The notes beneath the pieces were generated by a model that saw nothing but the letters and a program-made list of their open reading frames with translations, did not search any database and was not told the DNA's origin. A program made the translations under genes and the position numbers. From an uncultured Eubacteriales bacterium (GTDB lineage Bacteria > Bacillota > Clostridia > Lachnospirales > Lachnospiraceae), in NCBI GenBank assembly GCA_951800645.1, contig CATOIK010000001.1:186001-250000 (forward strand): a DNA stretch of 64,000 nt. Reading direction: 5' to 3'. Shown here one piece after another: positions 7,411 through 16,708 of this stretch (its first letter is position 1; each line of letters begins with the position of its first letter).

Positions 7411-10392
7411 TTACAGAAGATAGTTATAATCCTTTACTACAGTCTCCATTACCTTACACAGCTTCTCCGGAATATCGGTCTGTTCCCCAGCCTTCCAGGT
7501 AAGGAGATTTCCAAGATAACGGACCTTAAAGGACAGAGCTTTTTCATCCAGAACCGTGAAGCCTTCGTTCTTGCTGTCTGCCATGTCTGCCTCGTTGGCA
7601 AATAAGGTAAACTTATCCAGGTACGGTGCGCTGTCGTACGGACAGAAGCTCTTACAGTTGCCGCACTCGTTGCACATGTAATCTACATGGATGATCTGGT
7701 GCATTGCCTCACCCGGAACACGAACTGCAACATTTGCCCGGTTGGGACATGCCTCTGCACAGTTCTCGCAGATGGAGGAACAGCTTAAGCAGCGTCCGCT
7801 CTCTGCGCGGCCTTCCTGAGTCTCCAGCAGATACCCCCGTCTTGGGTAGATGTCTTCTGCCTCTGCCGGCTCCTCAAAATCACTTACCAGTTTCTTGCCC
7901 ACTATGGCCTCTGCTGCTGCTAAAGCGTCCCGGATGCCTTCTACTACAGTAGCCGGACCGCCCAGGCCGTCGCCTACTACATAGACATTTTTTACACTGG
8001 ACTCTTTGGTCTCCGGATTTGCCAGTACCCTGCCCCGCTCATTTACATTCAGGCCGCATATCTGGTAAAATTCTGCAGGAACCTGCTCACCTACGGCTGC
8101 AATCACCGTATCTGCCGGAATTTCCACAGTTTCGCCGGTAGCTTCTACGCCCCGTCTTCCGGATGCGTCCATTTCGCCTAACTTCATTACATCGCAGACA
8201 AGCCTGCCGCCTGCCAGCTTCTTCGGCGCCAGCAGTTCCTTAAACTCTACGCCGTCCTCTACGGCCATTACCAGTTCTTCCTCATCTGCCGGCATGTAGC
8301 GTTTGGTTCTCCGGTATACCAGATAAGCATGCTCTACCCCTGCAGTCCGTTTCGCTGCTCTGGCTGTATCCATCGCCGTGTTTCCGCCGCCGATAACAAC
8401 TACATTCTTTCCAAGATCCAGCTTGCCGTCCTTTGCCTTAAAGTCTGCCAGGAATTCCAAAGCGTTGATGGCCTTTCCTTCTTCCAGAGAAAGTACGCCC
8501 GGCTTGGATGCGCCTACTGCCAGCACTACATAGTCGTACTCTGCTTTCAGTTTTTCAATGTCCTCTACCTTGGTGTTTAACTTCACCTCAGCGCCATAGG
8601 CAGTTACCAGCTTCACATCGTTTGCGATAGCTTCGTCAGAAATGCGGAATCCGGGAATCACATGCTTTACAACGCCGCCTAAGCTGTCCTTCTGCTCAAA
8701 CAATGTTACCTTTACGCCGGCTCTGCTTAAAAAGAACGCTGCCGCCATACCTGCCGGGCCGCCGCCTACGATAGCTGCCGTCTTTCCGGCAGCCGCCTGT
8801 GCAGGCTTTAAGTTCTGCATCAAAGCGTCAAAGCCGCCTTCTGCTGCTGTCAGCTTGGCTTTTCGAATATGTACAGGCTCCTCATAGAAGTTTCTGGTAC
8901 ACTTGCTCATACAGTTGTGAGCACAGATGGTTCCGGTAATAAAGGGCAGCGGGTTCTTCTCTGTAATAACCTGCATAGCCTCTGCCATCTTGCCTTCGCC
9001 TACTAATTTTAAGTACGCAGTGATGTCCTGATGAATCGGGCAGCCCTCTTTACAGGGTGCTACAAAACAGTCTGTCAGGGGAACCTGCTTCTTCATCTTT
9101 CTGGAGGGAAGGGGCTTTACTGCCTTTACATGGAATTTATCGGTTACTGCATCCTGAGCCAGCTTGGCTGCTGCTTCTACAGAAACACCGGCAAAGACTG
9201 CCTGGCTTTCCTGGGTTGCCTCAGCAAGCTGTAAAAGGCGCTGATAGCCGCCTGGCTTTAACAGGGTAGTAGCCACGGTTACCGGCCAGATCCCGGCCTT
9301 CACAATCTTTTCCATATTGAAGGCGTCTGCACCGCCGGAGTAGGAAATCCGAAGCGTTCCGTCAAACTCTTTGGTCAGCTTTGCTGCCAGAGAAATGGAC
9401 AGGGGATATAAGGACTTACCGGACATGTACATTTCTTCACTGGGAAGCTCGTTCTGTTTTACATCTACCGGGAAGGTGTTGGTAATCTTTACGCCAAACT
9501 CCAGGTTCCGCTCCTGGCACAGGGCCATCAGCCGCTTAAACATAGGGATGGCGTCCTCATACTGTAAATCATCCTTAAAGTGGAAATCTCCGAATACTAC
9601 ATAGTCGTAGCCCATCTGATCCATGGTCTGTCTTGCAAACTCATAGCCTAACAGGGTGGGATTACACTTGATAAAGGTATGCAGTCCCTTCTCTGTAATT
9701 AAGTAAGTTGCAATCCGCTCAATCTCCTGGGGCGGGCAGCCATGCAAAGTAGACAGGGTTGCGGAATTACAGATTTTAGAGGAAATGCCTTCCACATCTG
9801 CCGCAGTCAGCTTCTCAAACAGATTCAGGTTGTCTAACAGATACTGTCTGCACTCCTTAAAGGTCTCGGTCTGGGAAGCGTCCATCATGGAATCGATAAA
9901 AGTGTTTACCTTTTCGGATTTAATGCCAGCCAGGTCGTAGCCTACGCTCATGTTAAACTGGAAGCCGTCCATATCGCCCAGATCAAACTCTTTTGCCATT
10001 ACCTTTAACAGAAACCAGGCCTTGATGTACTCTGCCTGAGCCTGAGGCACATAAAGCTCTGTGGACCACTCGCAGTTGTAGCACTCATCGTCTGCCTTGA
10101 TACAGGGTTTGTTTACCGGCAGATCCTCGCCGTCAATGATCTGTACCGTCTTCAGTTCAAAGAACCGGCTGCCGCCGTAATAAGCTGCTGCAATATTCTG
10201 GGTCAACTGGGTGTGAGGGCCTGCTGCCGGGCCAACGGGAGTTTCCAGAAGCCGGCCGAAAATTTCCCGGTTGTAATCAGCCTTTGCTTTATAAGGCTGA
10301 TATACGCCAAACACAGTTCCTTTCTCTTTTCTTTCTTCCAGTACCCATCGTACCATCTGCCCAAAAGGCATGGGAGTCATGCGATCGCTCAT
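7411..10392 (-). CDS. ygfK: YgfK-type FAD/iron-sulfur oxidoreductase (labelled putative selenate reductase subunit)
   Basis: A 993-residue protein (E. coli YgfK is about 1030) with three parts. Residues about 1-430 are a dihydroorotate-dehydrogenase-like barrel. About 440-860 resembles the glutamate synthase small subunit, with a Cys-rich stretch (CKEGCP, CAHNCMSKCTRNF), an FAD motif IVGGGPAGMAAA and an NAD(P)H motif VVIGGGNTAMD. The C-terminal end carries ferredoxin-like cysteines (CSSICENCAEACP, CNECGNCKSFCP). It should move electrons between NAD(P)H, FAD and Fe-S centres. The selenate label is historical; in purine-fermenting gut bacteria the gene belongs to the urate degradation set. It lies 43 bp after ssnA with a GGAG ribosome site. 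Confidence 0.93.
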   Translation of the reverse strand: MSDRMTPMPFGQMVRWVLEERKEKGTVFGVYQPYKAKADYNREIFGRLLETPVGPAAGPHTQLTQNIAAAYYGGSRFFELKTVQIIDGEDLPVNKPCIKADDECYNCEWSTELYVPQAQAEYIKAWFLLKVMAKEFDLGDMDGFQFNMSVGYDLAGIKSEKVNTFIDSMMDASQTETFKECRQYLLDNLNLFEKLTAADVEGISSKICNSATLSTLHGCPPQEIERIATYLITEKGLHTFIKCNPTLLGYEFARQTMDQMGYDYVVFGDFHFKDDLQYEDAIPMFKRLMALCQERNLEFGVKITNTFPVDVKQNELPSEEMYMSGKSLYPLSISLAAKLTKEFDGTLRISYSGGADAFNMEKIVKAGIWPVTVATTLLKPGGYQRLLQLAEATQESQAVFAGVSVEAAAKLAQDAVTDKFHVKAVKPLPSRKMKKQVPLTDCFVAPCKEGCPIHQDITAYLKLVGEGKMAEAMQVITEKNPLPFITGTICAHNCMSKCTRNFYEEPVHIRKAKLTAAEGGFDALMQNLKPAQAAAGKTAAIVGGGPAGMAAAFFLSRAGVKVTLFEQKDSLGGVVKHVIPGFRISDEAIANDVKLVTAYGAEVKLNTKVEDIEKLKAEYDYVVLAVGASKPGVLSLEEGKAINALEFLADFKAKDGKLDLGKNVVVIGGGNTAMDTARAAKRTAGVEHAYLVYRRTKRYMPADEEELVMAVEDGVEFKELLAPKKLAGGRLVCDVMKLGEMDASGRRGVEATGETVEIPADTVIAAVGEQVPAEFYQICGLNVNERGRVLANPETKESSVKNVYVVGDGLGGPATVVEGIRDALAAAEAIVGKKLVSDFEEPAEAEDIYPRRGYLLETQEGRAESGRCLSCSSICENCAEACPNRANVAVRVPGEAMHQIIHVDYMCNECGNCKSFCPYDSAPYLDKFTLFANEADMADSKNEGFTVLDEKALSFKVRYLGNLLTWKAGEQTDIPEKLCKVMETVVKDYNYLL

Positions 10393-10435
10393 AATTTTAA
10401 ATCTCCTTCTCTTTTCATCTATCTGTTTTTATGGA

Positions 10436-11767
10436 TTAACCATTGATGGATTTTGCCAGGTCTGCCGCTGCCTGTCTGCAGTCTGCCATTACCTTTGCTT
10501 CATCGATCGATGTCAGCACACGGTCCTTCATCAGCACCTTGCCGTTAGCCACAGTTGTCACCACATTCCGGCCTGTCATACCAAACAAGATATGACTGTT
10601 TACATTGCCTGCATGCATGGGAGTCAGCGGATCATAGTCTAATACGATCACATCTCCTGCCGCACCTTCCTTTAATACGCCCAGCGGTTTCTTAAAATAC
10701 CGGTTAGCAATCTTGGCGTTGTTCTCAAACAGCATGACCGGAACCTCGCCCCAGGCTGCGTTGGCGTTACACAGATGATGTTTGTGAAGAATGTTAGCCA
10801 CCTTGTAGGATTCTGTCATGTCGTGGGTGTAGCCGTCGGTTCCCAGGCCAGTTAATACGCCGGTATGGAAGATTTCCATAGTAGGCGGACATCCGCAGGC
10901 ATTGCCCATGTTGGATTCCGGATTGTGAACCACCATGGTGTCAGTCTCTTTTAAAAGCTCCATCTCATGCTTGTTCACATAGATGCAGTGAGCTGCCAGG
11001 GTTTTCTTTCCCAAAACGCCGCAGTTCATCAGACGGTCAATGATGCGGGTGCCGTGATCCCGCAGACATGCATGAAGGTCTTCAATGCCCTCTGCCACAT
11101 GAATGTGGTAGCCTGTGCACTCCGGCTTCATGGCTGCACACCGCTCCATGGTCTCATCGGAAATCGTAAAGGAAGCGTGCATACCCATCATGCCGGCGAT
11201 CATGTCTGTATCATCCTTTAAGGCGTGATTGATAAAGTCCACATTTTCCTGTATAGCTTCTCTGGATTTATCCATGCCGTCCCGGTCAGAGATTTCATAA
11301 CACAAACAGGAACGAACCCCGGTTTCTTTAGCCGCCTTCTCAATCTCAAACAGAGAACCGGTAATGGCGCCGAAGCTGGCATGATGATCAAATACGGTGG
11401 TAACGCCGTTTTTGATACTGTCAATATAGGTAGCCATGGCGCTTAAGTAGGTCTGATCAAGAGTCAGATGGCGGTCAATAGTCCACCACTGTCCGTCCAG
11501 AATATCTAAAAATCCTTTTGGATTGTATCCGTTAATGGAAAGGCCTCTTGCAAAGGCGCTGTAAATATGCTCGTGGACATTAATAAAGGCCGGCATAATA
11601 ACTCCGCCCTTTGCGTCTATGTACTCTGCTTCCGGATAAGCAGCCTTTACTTCCTCCAGGCTTCCTACCTTAATAATGGAGTTTCCGTCTATGGCAACTG
11701 CGCCGGACTCCAGAAACGGCTGTTCCGGATTTCTGGTAATCATTCTGCCATTTCCTACAATAAGCAT
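10436..11767 (-). CDS. ssnA: SsnA-type amidohydrolase
   Basis: A 443-residue metal-dependent hydrolase of the guanine deaminase/chlorohydrolase superfamily. The metal motif is NVHEHIYSAFARG, with a later HIHVAEG, AAHCIYV and GLGTDGYTHDM. This is a member of the SsnA family (TIGR03314 type, recalled), found with ygfK, xdh and ygeWXY. The reaction is not known to me; deamination or opening of a purine-derived ring is inferred. The start at 11767 (MLIVGNGRMIT) is preceded by AAGGAGG. It is the first gene of the minus-strand operon, downstream of a TTGCAA-17-TAATAT promoter. Confidence 0.9.
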   Translation of the reverse strand: MLIVGNGRMITRNPEQPFLESGAVAIDGNSIIKVGSLEEVKAAYPEAEYIDAKGGVIMPAFINVHEHIYSAFARGLSINGYNPKGFLDILDGQWWTIDRHLTLDQTYLSAMATYIDSIKNGVTTVFDHHASFGAITGSLFEIEKAAKETGVRSCLCYEISDRDGMDKSREAIQENVDFINHALKDDTDMIAGMMGMHASFTISDETMERCAAMKPECTGYHIHVAEGIEDLHACLRDHGTRIIDRLMNCGVLGKKTLAAHCIYVNKHEMELLKETDTMVVHNPESNMGNACGCPPTMEIFHTGVLTGLGTDGYTHDMTESYKVANILHKHHLCNANAAWGEVPVMLFENNAKIANRYFKKPLGVLKEGAAGDVIVLDYDPLTPMHAGNVNSHILFGMTGRNVVTTVANGKVLMKDRVLTSIDEAKVMADCRQAAADLAKSING

Positions 11768-11824
11768 ATATAATCCTCCTTGTTGTTTGTAATAAATCAC
11801 GATATACTTTGACCTGTTACCTAC

Positions 11825-11853
11825 ATATTACCATTCAGAATAGATAATTGCAA
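11825..11853 (-). promoter_or_regulatory. Promoter of the ssnA-ygfK-hyuA-xdh operon
   Basis: On the minus strand the -35 box TTGCAA (11853-11848) and -10 box TAATAT (11830-11825) are separated by 17 bases. Transcription would begin near 11818, giving a leader of about 50 bases before the ssnA ribosome site. Confidence 0.7.
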
Positions 11854-11871
11854 TAGGGAAAAGAATTTATT

Positions 11872-11958
11872 TTTAGTTTACCTAAATTTTTTTCAGAAAA
11901 GGTATTGCATTTTGGAAAATATATGCTATGATGGACTTATCAAAAAAATTTTTAGGTA
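11872..11958. promoter_or_regulatory. Shared operator region of the purine divergon (dyads and a CodY-like core)
   Basis: Three elements lie here. TTTAG-N5-CTAAA forms a 15-bp dyad at 11872-11886. TACCTAAATTTTTTT (from 11879) has a near-inverted copy AAAAAAATTTTTAGGTA at 11942-11958, and the pair brackets the regulator promoter. The sequence TTTTCAGAAAA inside 11888-11902 matches the CodY core TTTTCNGAAAA, with 4 mismatches to the full 15-mer. Binding of the YheO-type regulator and of CodY is inferred. Confidence 0.45.
11905..11932 (+). promoter_or_regulatory. Promoter of the regulator-ygeXYW-arcC-ygfU operon
   Basis: TTGCAT (11905-11910) and TATGAT (11927-11932) are separated by 16 bases. 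Because transcription would start near 11939, the track's ATG at 11928 lies inside the promoter and cannot be the real start. Confidence 0.7.
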
Positions 11959-12011
11959 GCCTTGGCCAAGAATGTTACCTGAAAATTCTTTCGCGAAAGG
12001 ATGACATCATT

Positions 12012-12668
12012 ATGAGACAAACGCTTGATTATCTTACCCAGATTGCACACGGTGTTGCTGTTCACTTCGGTTCTTCCTGTGAGGTGGTTATCCACGACCT
12101 GACCAAAGAAAATGTAGAATCTTCTATATTGTACATTGAGAACGGTCATGTCAGCAACCGCCACAAGGGAGACGGTCCTTCCGGCATTGTGCTGAAGACA
12201 AAAACTCACGGTTCAAAAGCTTTGGAAGACCGGCTGGCTTACCTTACCAAGACTGCGGACGGACGGATTTTAAAATCCAGCACCATGTATATCCGGGGAG
12301 AAAACGATGAGATCCAGTACATTTTCTCCATCAATTACGACATTACCGGCTTAATCAGCATGAATGGGGCTTTAAAGTCTCTTATCGAGACAGCGCCCGC
12401 AGAAGGGAAACAGCCCAGCAAGATTACCCATAATGTCAATGACCTGTTGGACGAACTGATTGAACAGTCCGTTGCTTTGGTGGGAAAACCGGTGGCTCTC
12501 ATGACTAAGGACGAGAAGATTTCTGCAATCCAGTTTTTAAACGATTCCGGAGCGTTTCTGGTAACCAAATCCGGTGACAAAATCTCCTCCTACTTCGGCA
12601 TCTCCAAGTTTACGCTTTACAGCTACATTGATGCCGCCAAGCAGATGTCCGGCAATGAGCCATCCTAA
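12012..12668 (+). CDS. YheO-type PAS/helix-turn-helix transcriptional regulator
   Basis: A 218-residue protein with an N-terminal YheO-like PAS domain (IAHGVAVHFG, CEVVIHDLT, NRHKGDGPSG) and a C-terminal helix-turn-helix segment ending in ISSYFGISKFTLYSYIDAAK. Such proteins are DNA-binding regulators, often of amino-acid or nucleotide catabolism. I use ATG 12012, in frame with the track's 11928, because the longer start overlaps the promoter. An AAGGA sits 10 bases upstream. It heads the plus operon and is divergent from ssnA, so it is the likely regulator of both arms of the purine cluster. The ligand is unknown. Confidence 0.88.
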   Translation: MRQTLDYLTQIAHGVAVHFGSSCEVVIHDLTKENVESSILYIENGHVSNRHKGDGPSGIVLKTKTHGSKALEDRLAYLTKTADGRILKSSTMYIRGENDEIQYIFSINYDITGLISMNGALKSLIETAPAEGKQPSKITHNVNDLLDELIEQSVALVGKPVALMTKDEKISAIQFLNDSGAFLVTKSGDKISSYFGISKFTLYSYIDAAKQMSGNEPS

Positions 12669-12719
12669 GCAACCTGATGCTTTTAAATCAAACAAAAAGA
12701 ATTCCAGGAGGTTTTCAAC

Positions 12720-13925
12720 ATGAAAGCGATTGAATGGGCCGTCAACCAGATGCCCAAAACAGACGATCTTCAGCTGCCGGTTATGGCGCTGGATGAGGTA
12801 AAAAAGGCCCGCGCATTCCACGAGAGTTTTCCTCAGTACACTACTACTCCCCTTGCAAAGCTGGACCACATGGCTTCCTATTTAGGCCTGGCTCAGGTAT
12901 TTGTAAAGGATGAGTCTTACCGGTTCGGCTTAAATGCCTTCAAGGTACTGGGCGGCTCCTTTGCCATGGCTCGCTACATTGCCAAGGAAACAGGACGGGA
13001 TGTATCTGAGCTTCCCTACAATGTACTGACCTCAGATGAGCTGAGAGAAGAATTCGGTCAGGCTACCTTCTTTACCGCTACTGACGGAAACCATGGCCGC
13101 GGCGTTGCCTGGGCGGCTAACAAGCTGCGTCAGAAGGCTGTTGTACATATGCCGAAGGGTACAACCCAGACCCGTCTGTTAAACATTCAAAAGGAAGGGG
13201 CCAAGGTAGACATTACAGACATGAACTACGACGACTGCGTTCGTCTGGCTGCCAAGGAGGCTGCTGAAACTCCCAGAGGCGTTGTGGTACAGGATACTGC
13301 ATGGGACGGCTATGAGGAAATTCCGGCCTGGATCATGCAGGGCTACGGCACCATGGCTATGGAGGCTGACGAACAGCTTGCCGCTTACGGCTGCGACCGC
13401 CCCACTCATGTATTCATTCAGGCAGGCGTTGGTTCCTTAGCCGGCGCAGTTCAGGGCTACTTTGCAAACCGTTTCCCGGAGAATCCGCCGAAGGTGATTG
13501 TAGTTGAAGCTGATCTGGCAGCATGTCTCTACAAAGGTGCAAAAGTCGGCGACGGAAGCATCCAGATTGTAGACGGCGACATGCAGACCATCATGGCCGG
13601 CCTTGCCTGCGGCGAGCCAAACACCATCTCCTGGGACATCTTAAAGAACCATGTAGACACCTTTGTGGCTGCTCCTGACTGGGTTGCTGCCAAAGGAATG
13701 CGGATGCTGTCCGCTCCGTTCAAGGGAGATCCTCAGGTGGTTTCCGGAGAATCCGGGGCTGCTCCCTTCGGCGTACTGGCCTGCATCATGACTATGGACG
13801 AATACAAACCGCTCCGCCAGCATTTAGGTCTGGATGAGACCTCACGGGTACTGCTCTTCTCCACCGAGGGCGACACGGATCCGGAGCGCTACAAAAACAT
13901 TGTGTGGGAAGGTTTAGAGAAATAA
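12720..13925 (+). CDS. ygeX: 2,3-diaminopropionate ammonia-lyase
   Basis: A 401-residue fold-type II PLP enzyme that splits 2,3-diaminopropionate to pyruvate and two ammonia. The lysine that should bind PLP is K75 in NAFKVLGGS; FTATDGNHGRGVAWAA and the glycine loop IQAGVGSLAGA bind the cofactor phosphate and substrate. Length matches E. coli YgeX (398). An AGGAGG site lies 8 bases before the ATG. In purine-fermenting bacteria this enzyme handles the C3 diamine left after ring opening, feeding pyruvate to fermentation. It is followed by ygeY. Confidence 0.95.
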   Translation: MKAIEWAVNQMPKTDDLQLPVMALDEVKKARAFHESFPQYTTTPLAKLDHMASYLGLAQVFVKDESYRFGLNAFKVLGGSFAMARYIAKETGRDVSELPYNVLTSDELREEFGQATFFTATDGNHGRGVAWAANKLRQKAVVHMPKGTTQTRLLNIQKEGAKVDITDMNYDDCVRLAAKEAAETPRGVVVQDTAWDGYEEIPAWIMQGYGTMAMEADEQLAAYGCDRPTHVFIQAGVGSLAGAVQGYFANRFPENPPKVIVVEADLAACLYKGAKVGDGSIQIVDGDMQTIMAGLACGEPNTISWDILKNHVDTFVAAPDWVAAKGMRMLSAPFKGDPQVVSGESGAAPFGVLACIMTMDEYKPLRQHLGLDETSRVLLFSTEGDTDPERYKNIVWEGLEK

Positions 13926-13967
13926 ATCAGAAACCAAATAAAAAATTGTAAAATGGAGGATTCTATC

Positions 13968-15284
13968 ATGAGCCTGGATTACGGCAAGATCAAAGAACTG
14001 GCACAGAGTTACGAAAAAGACATGACTAAATTCCTGCGGGAAATCGTTAAGAACCCAGGAGAAAGCTGCGATGAAAAGGCGCACATCGACCGTATCGCAG
14101 AGGAAATGAGAAAGCTTCAGTTTGACAAGGTTGAGATTGATCCCATGGGTAATGTATTAGGCTACATGGGAACCGGTAAGACCCTGATTGGCTTTGACGC
14201 TCACATCGACACCGTTGGTATCGGAAACATTGAAAACTGGGCATTTGATCCTTACGAGGGCTATGAAAACGACACCGAAATCGGCGGCCGCGGCGTATCT
14301 GACCAGTGCGGCGGTATTGTATCTGCTGTTTACGGCGCTAAGATTATGAAGGATCTGGGTCTGCTCTCCGACCAGTACACTGTTTTAGTTGTTGGTACGG
14401 TTCAGGAGGAGGACTGTGACGGTCTCTGCTGGCAGTACATCATCAACGAAGATAAGGTTCGTCCGGAGTTCGTTGTTTCCACTGAGCCGACAGACGGCGG
14501 TATCTACCGTGGACAGCGTGGCCGTATGGAAATCCGCATTGATGTTAAGGGCGTTTCCTGTCACGGTTCTGCACCGGAGCGTGGCGACAACGCTATCTAC
14601 AAAATGGCTGACATCCTGCAGGATGTACGGGCGCTGAACGAAAATGACGCTGCTGATTCCACCGAGATCAAAGGTTTGGTTAAGATGCTGGACGAGAAAT
14701 ACAATCCGGAGTGGAAGGAAGCAAACTTCTTAGGCCGCGGCACCGTTACTACCTCCCAGATCTTCTACACCTCTCCCAGCCGCTGTGCAGTAGCTGACTC
14801 CTGCGCAGTATCCTTAGACCGCCGCATGACTGCAGGCGAAACCTGGGAAAGCTGTCTGGATGAGATCCGCGACCTGCCCAGCGTAAAGAAATACGGCGAT
14901 GATGTAGTGGTTTCCATGTATAACTACGAGCGTCCGTCCTACACTGGTCTGGTTTACCCCATCGAGTGCTACTTCCCCACCTGGGTTATTCCGGAGGATC
15001 ACAAGGTAACCGCAGCTTTAGAGGAAGCTTATAAGAACTTATACGGCGAGGCCCGCATCGGCGCTGAGGAAACTCTGGCTATGAGAACTGCCCGCCCGCT
15101 GACTGACAAGTGGACCTTCTCCACCAACGGCGTATCCATTATGGGCCGCAACGGCATCCCCTGCATCGGCTTCGGACCGGGCGCAGAAGCTCAGGCACAC
15201 GCTCCCAACGAGAAAACCTGGAAACAGGATCTGGTAACCTGCGCAGCCGTATACGCAGCTCTTCCCACCGTTTACTGCAAGTAA
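13968..15284 (+). CDS. ygeY: YgeY-type M20 family metallo-hydrolase
   Basis: A zinc peptidase/deacylase-like enzyme of 438 residues in the M20/DapE group. Metal ligands are visible in [10 protein letters not shown], then GVSDQCGG and [11 protein letters not shown], with STEPTD further on. Its biochemical substrate is not established to my knowledge; in this cluster hydrolysis of an N-acyl or N-carbamoyl diaminopropionate is a reasonable inference. The true start is ATG 13968 (MSLDYGK), which has TGGAGGA 7 bases upstream. The gene sits between ygeX and ygeW. Confidence 0.92.
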   Translation: MSLDYGKIKELAQSYEKDMTKFLREIVKNPGESCDEKAHIDRIAEEMRKLQFDKVEIDPMGNVLGYMGTGKTLIGFDAHIDTVGIGNIENWAFDPYEGYENDTEIGGRGVSDQCGGIVSAVYGAKIMKDLGLLSDQYTVLVVGTVQEEDCDGLCWQYIINEDKVRPEFVVSTEPTDGGIYRGQRGRMEIRIDVKGVSCHGSAPERGDNAIYKMADILQDVRALNENDAADSTEIKGLVKMLDEKYNPEWKEANFLGRGTVTTSQIFYTSPSRCAVADSCAVSLDRRMTAGETWESCLDEIRDLPSVKKYGDDVVVSMYNYERPSYTGLVYPIECYFPTWVIPEDHKVTAALEEAYKNLYGEARIGAEETLAMRTARPLTDKWTFSTNGVSIMGRNGIPCIGFGPGAEAQAHAPNEKTWKQDLVTCAAVYAALPTVYCK

Positions 15285-15324
15285 ACCTTAACCGCCAACC
15301 TACATTTTTCCTACATATGTAAAC

Positions 15325-15358
15325 GCGAAAGCGGGCAGCTCCATTCTCTCGCTTTCGC
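15325..15358. other. Intercistronic hairpin between ygeY and ygeW
   Basis: GCGAAAGCG (15325-15333) pairs perfectly with CGCTTTCGC (15350-15358) across a 16-base loop, in a 138 bp gap. No T run follows, so it probably protects or processes mRNA rather than ending transcription. Confidence 0.55.
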
Positions 15359-15422
15359 AGATTACCAGGCGCAAGCAATACCATCAATATAAACCATTTT
15401 ATTTTAACGGAGGATCTATTTC

Positions 15423-16619
15423 ATGGACAAAACTTTACAGGGCTACATTGACAAGCTGAACAAACTGAACTTCAAGGAAATGTACGAGGGCGACTTCTTC
15501 CTAACCTGGGAAAAGACTGACGATGAGTTAGAGGCAGTTTTCACTGTTGCTGACGCTCTGCGCTACATGAGAGAAAACAATATTTCCACCAAGGTATTTG
15601 AGAGTGGTCTGGGTATCTCCTTATTCCGTGACAACTCCACCAGAACCCGTTTCTCCTTCGCTTCTGCCTGCAACCTGTTAGGTCTGGAAGTTCAGGATTT
15701 AGACGAGGGCAAATCTCAGATCGCACACGGCGAGACTGTTCGTGAGACTGCTAACATGGTTTCCTTTATGGCTGATGTAATCGGCATCCGTGATGATATG
15801 TACATCGGCAAGGGCAACACTTACATGCACGAGTTCATGGATGCTGTTACCCAGGGCAACAAGGACGGCATCCTGGAGCAGAAGCCTACTCTGGTAAACT
15901 TACAGTGCGACATCGACCATCCCACTCAGGCTATGGCTGACATGCTGCACATCATCCACCACTTCGGCGGCGTTGAGAATCTGAAGGGCAAAAAACTGGC
16001 TATGACCTGGGCTTACTCTCCCTCCTACGGCAAGCCCCTGTCTGTTCCCCAGGGTATCATCGGTCTGATGACCCGCTTTGGTATGGATGTAGTTCTGGCT
16101 CATCCGGAAGGCTATGAGGTATTCCCGGAGGTTGAGAATGTAGCTTCCGAGAACGCTAAGAAGTCCGGCGGTTCCTTTAAAAAGACCAACAGCATGGCTG
16201 AGGCATTCAAAGACGCTGACATCGTTTACCCCAAGAGCTGGGCTCCTTTCGCTGCTATGGAGAAGCGTACCGAGCTGTACGGCAACGGCGATACCGAGGG
16301 CATCAAGGCTCTGGAGAAAGAACTGTTAGCTCAGAATGCAAACCACAAAGACTGGGCCTGCACCGAGGAAATGATGGCTACCACCAAGGACGGCAAGGCT
16401 TTATACATGCACTGCCTGCCGGCTGACATCACTGGTTTAAGCTGTAAGGAAGGCGAGGTTGACGCTTCCGTATTCGACCGCTACCGTGATCCGCTGTACA
16501 AAGAGGCCAGCTTCAAGCCGTACATCATCGCTGCTATGATCTTCTTAGCCAAGTTTGAAAATCCGGCTGAGATTCTGAAGAAACTGGAAGAGCGTGCTGT
16601 AGCTCGTAAATTCGACTAA
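15423..16619 (+). CDS. ygeW: YgeW-type carbamoyltransferase
   Basis: A 398-residue aspartate/ornithine carbamoyltransferase homologue. The carbamoyl-phosphate loop is STRTR (residues 72-76, in FRDNSTRTRFSF), with HPTQAMADM and the C-terminal MHCLPAD loop also present. It differs from ArgF by its longer length, equal to E. coli YgeW (396). In the fermentative direction it would release carbamoyl phosphate from a carbamoylated intermediate, which the next gene turns into ATP. The exact acceptor or donor is not known. GGAGG lies upstream of the ATG. Confidence 0.94.
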   Translation: MDKTLQGYIDKLNKLNFKEMYEGDFFLTWEKTDDELEAVFTVADALRYMRENNISTKVFESGLGISLFRDNSTRTRFSFASACNLLGLEVQDLDEGKSQIAHGETVRETANMVSFMADVIGIRDDMYIGKGNTYMHEFMDAVTQGNKDGILEQKPTLVNLQCDIDHPTQAMADMLHIIHHFGGVENLKGKKLAMTWAYSPSYGKPLSVPQGIIGLMTRFGMDVVLAHPEGYEVFPEVENVASENAKKSGGSFKKTNSMAEAFKDADIVYPKSWAPFAAMEKRTELYGNGDTEGIKALEKELLAQNANHKDWACTEEMMATTKDGKALYMHCLPADITGLSCKEGEVDASVFDRYRDPLYKEASFKPYIIAAMIFLAKFENPAEILKKLEERAVARKFD

Positions 16620-16639
16620 TTTAGACTGAACTCTTTCTT

Positions 16640-16668
16640 TCGGGCCGCTTCTTGGGGACGCGGCCCGA
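16640..16668. other. Intercistronic hairpin between ygeW and arcC
   Basis: TCGGGCCGC (16640-16648) pairs with GCGGCCCGA (16660-16668), a 9-bp GC-rich stem with an 11-base loop and no T run after it. It may reduce read-through or tune expression of carbamate kinase and the permease relative to ygeW. Confidence 0.5.
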
Positions 16669-16708
16669 TCTGCGTCTTGGAATCATATAAAGGAGAAGGA
16701 AAAAACTT

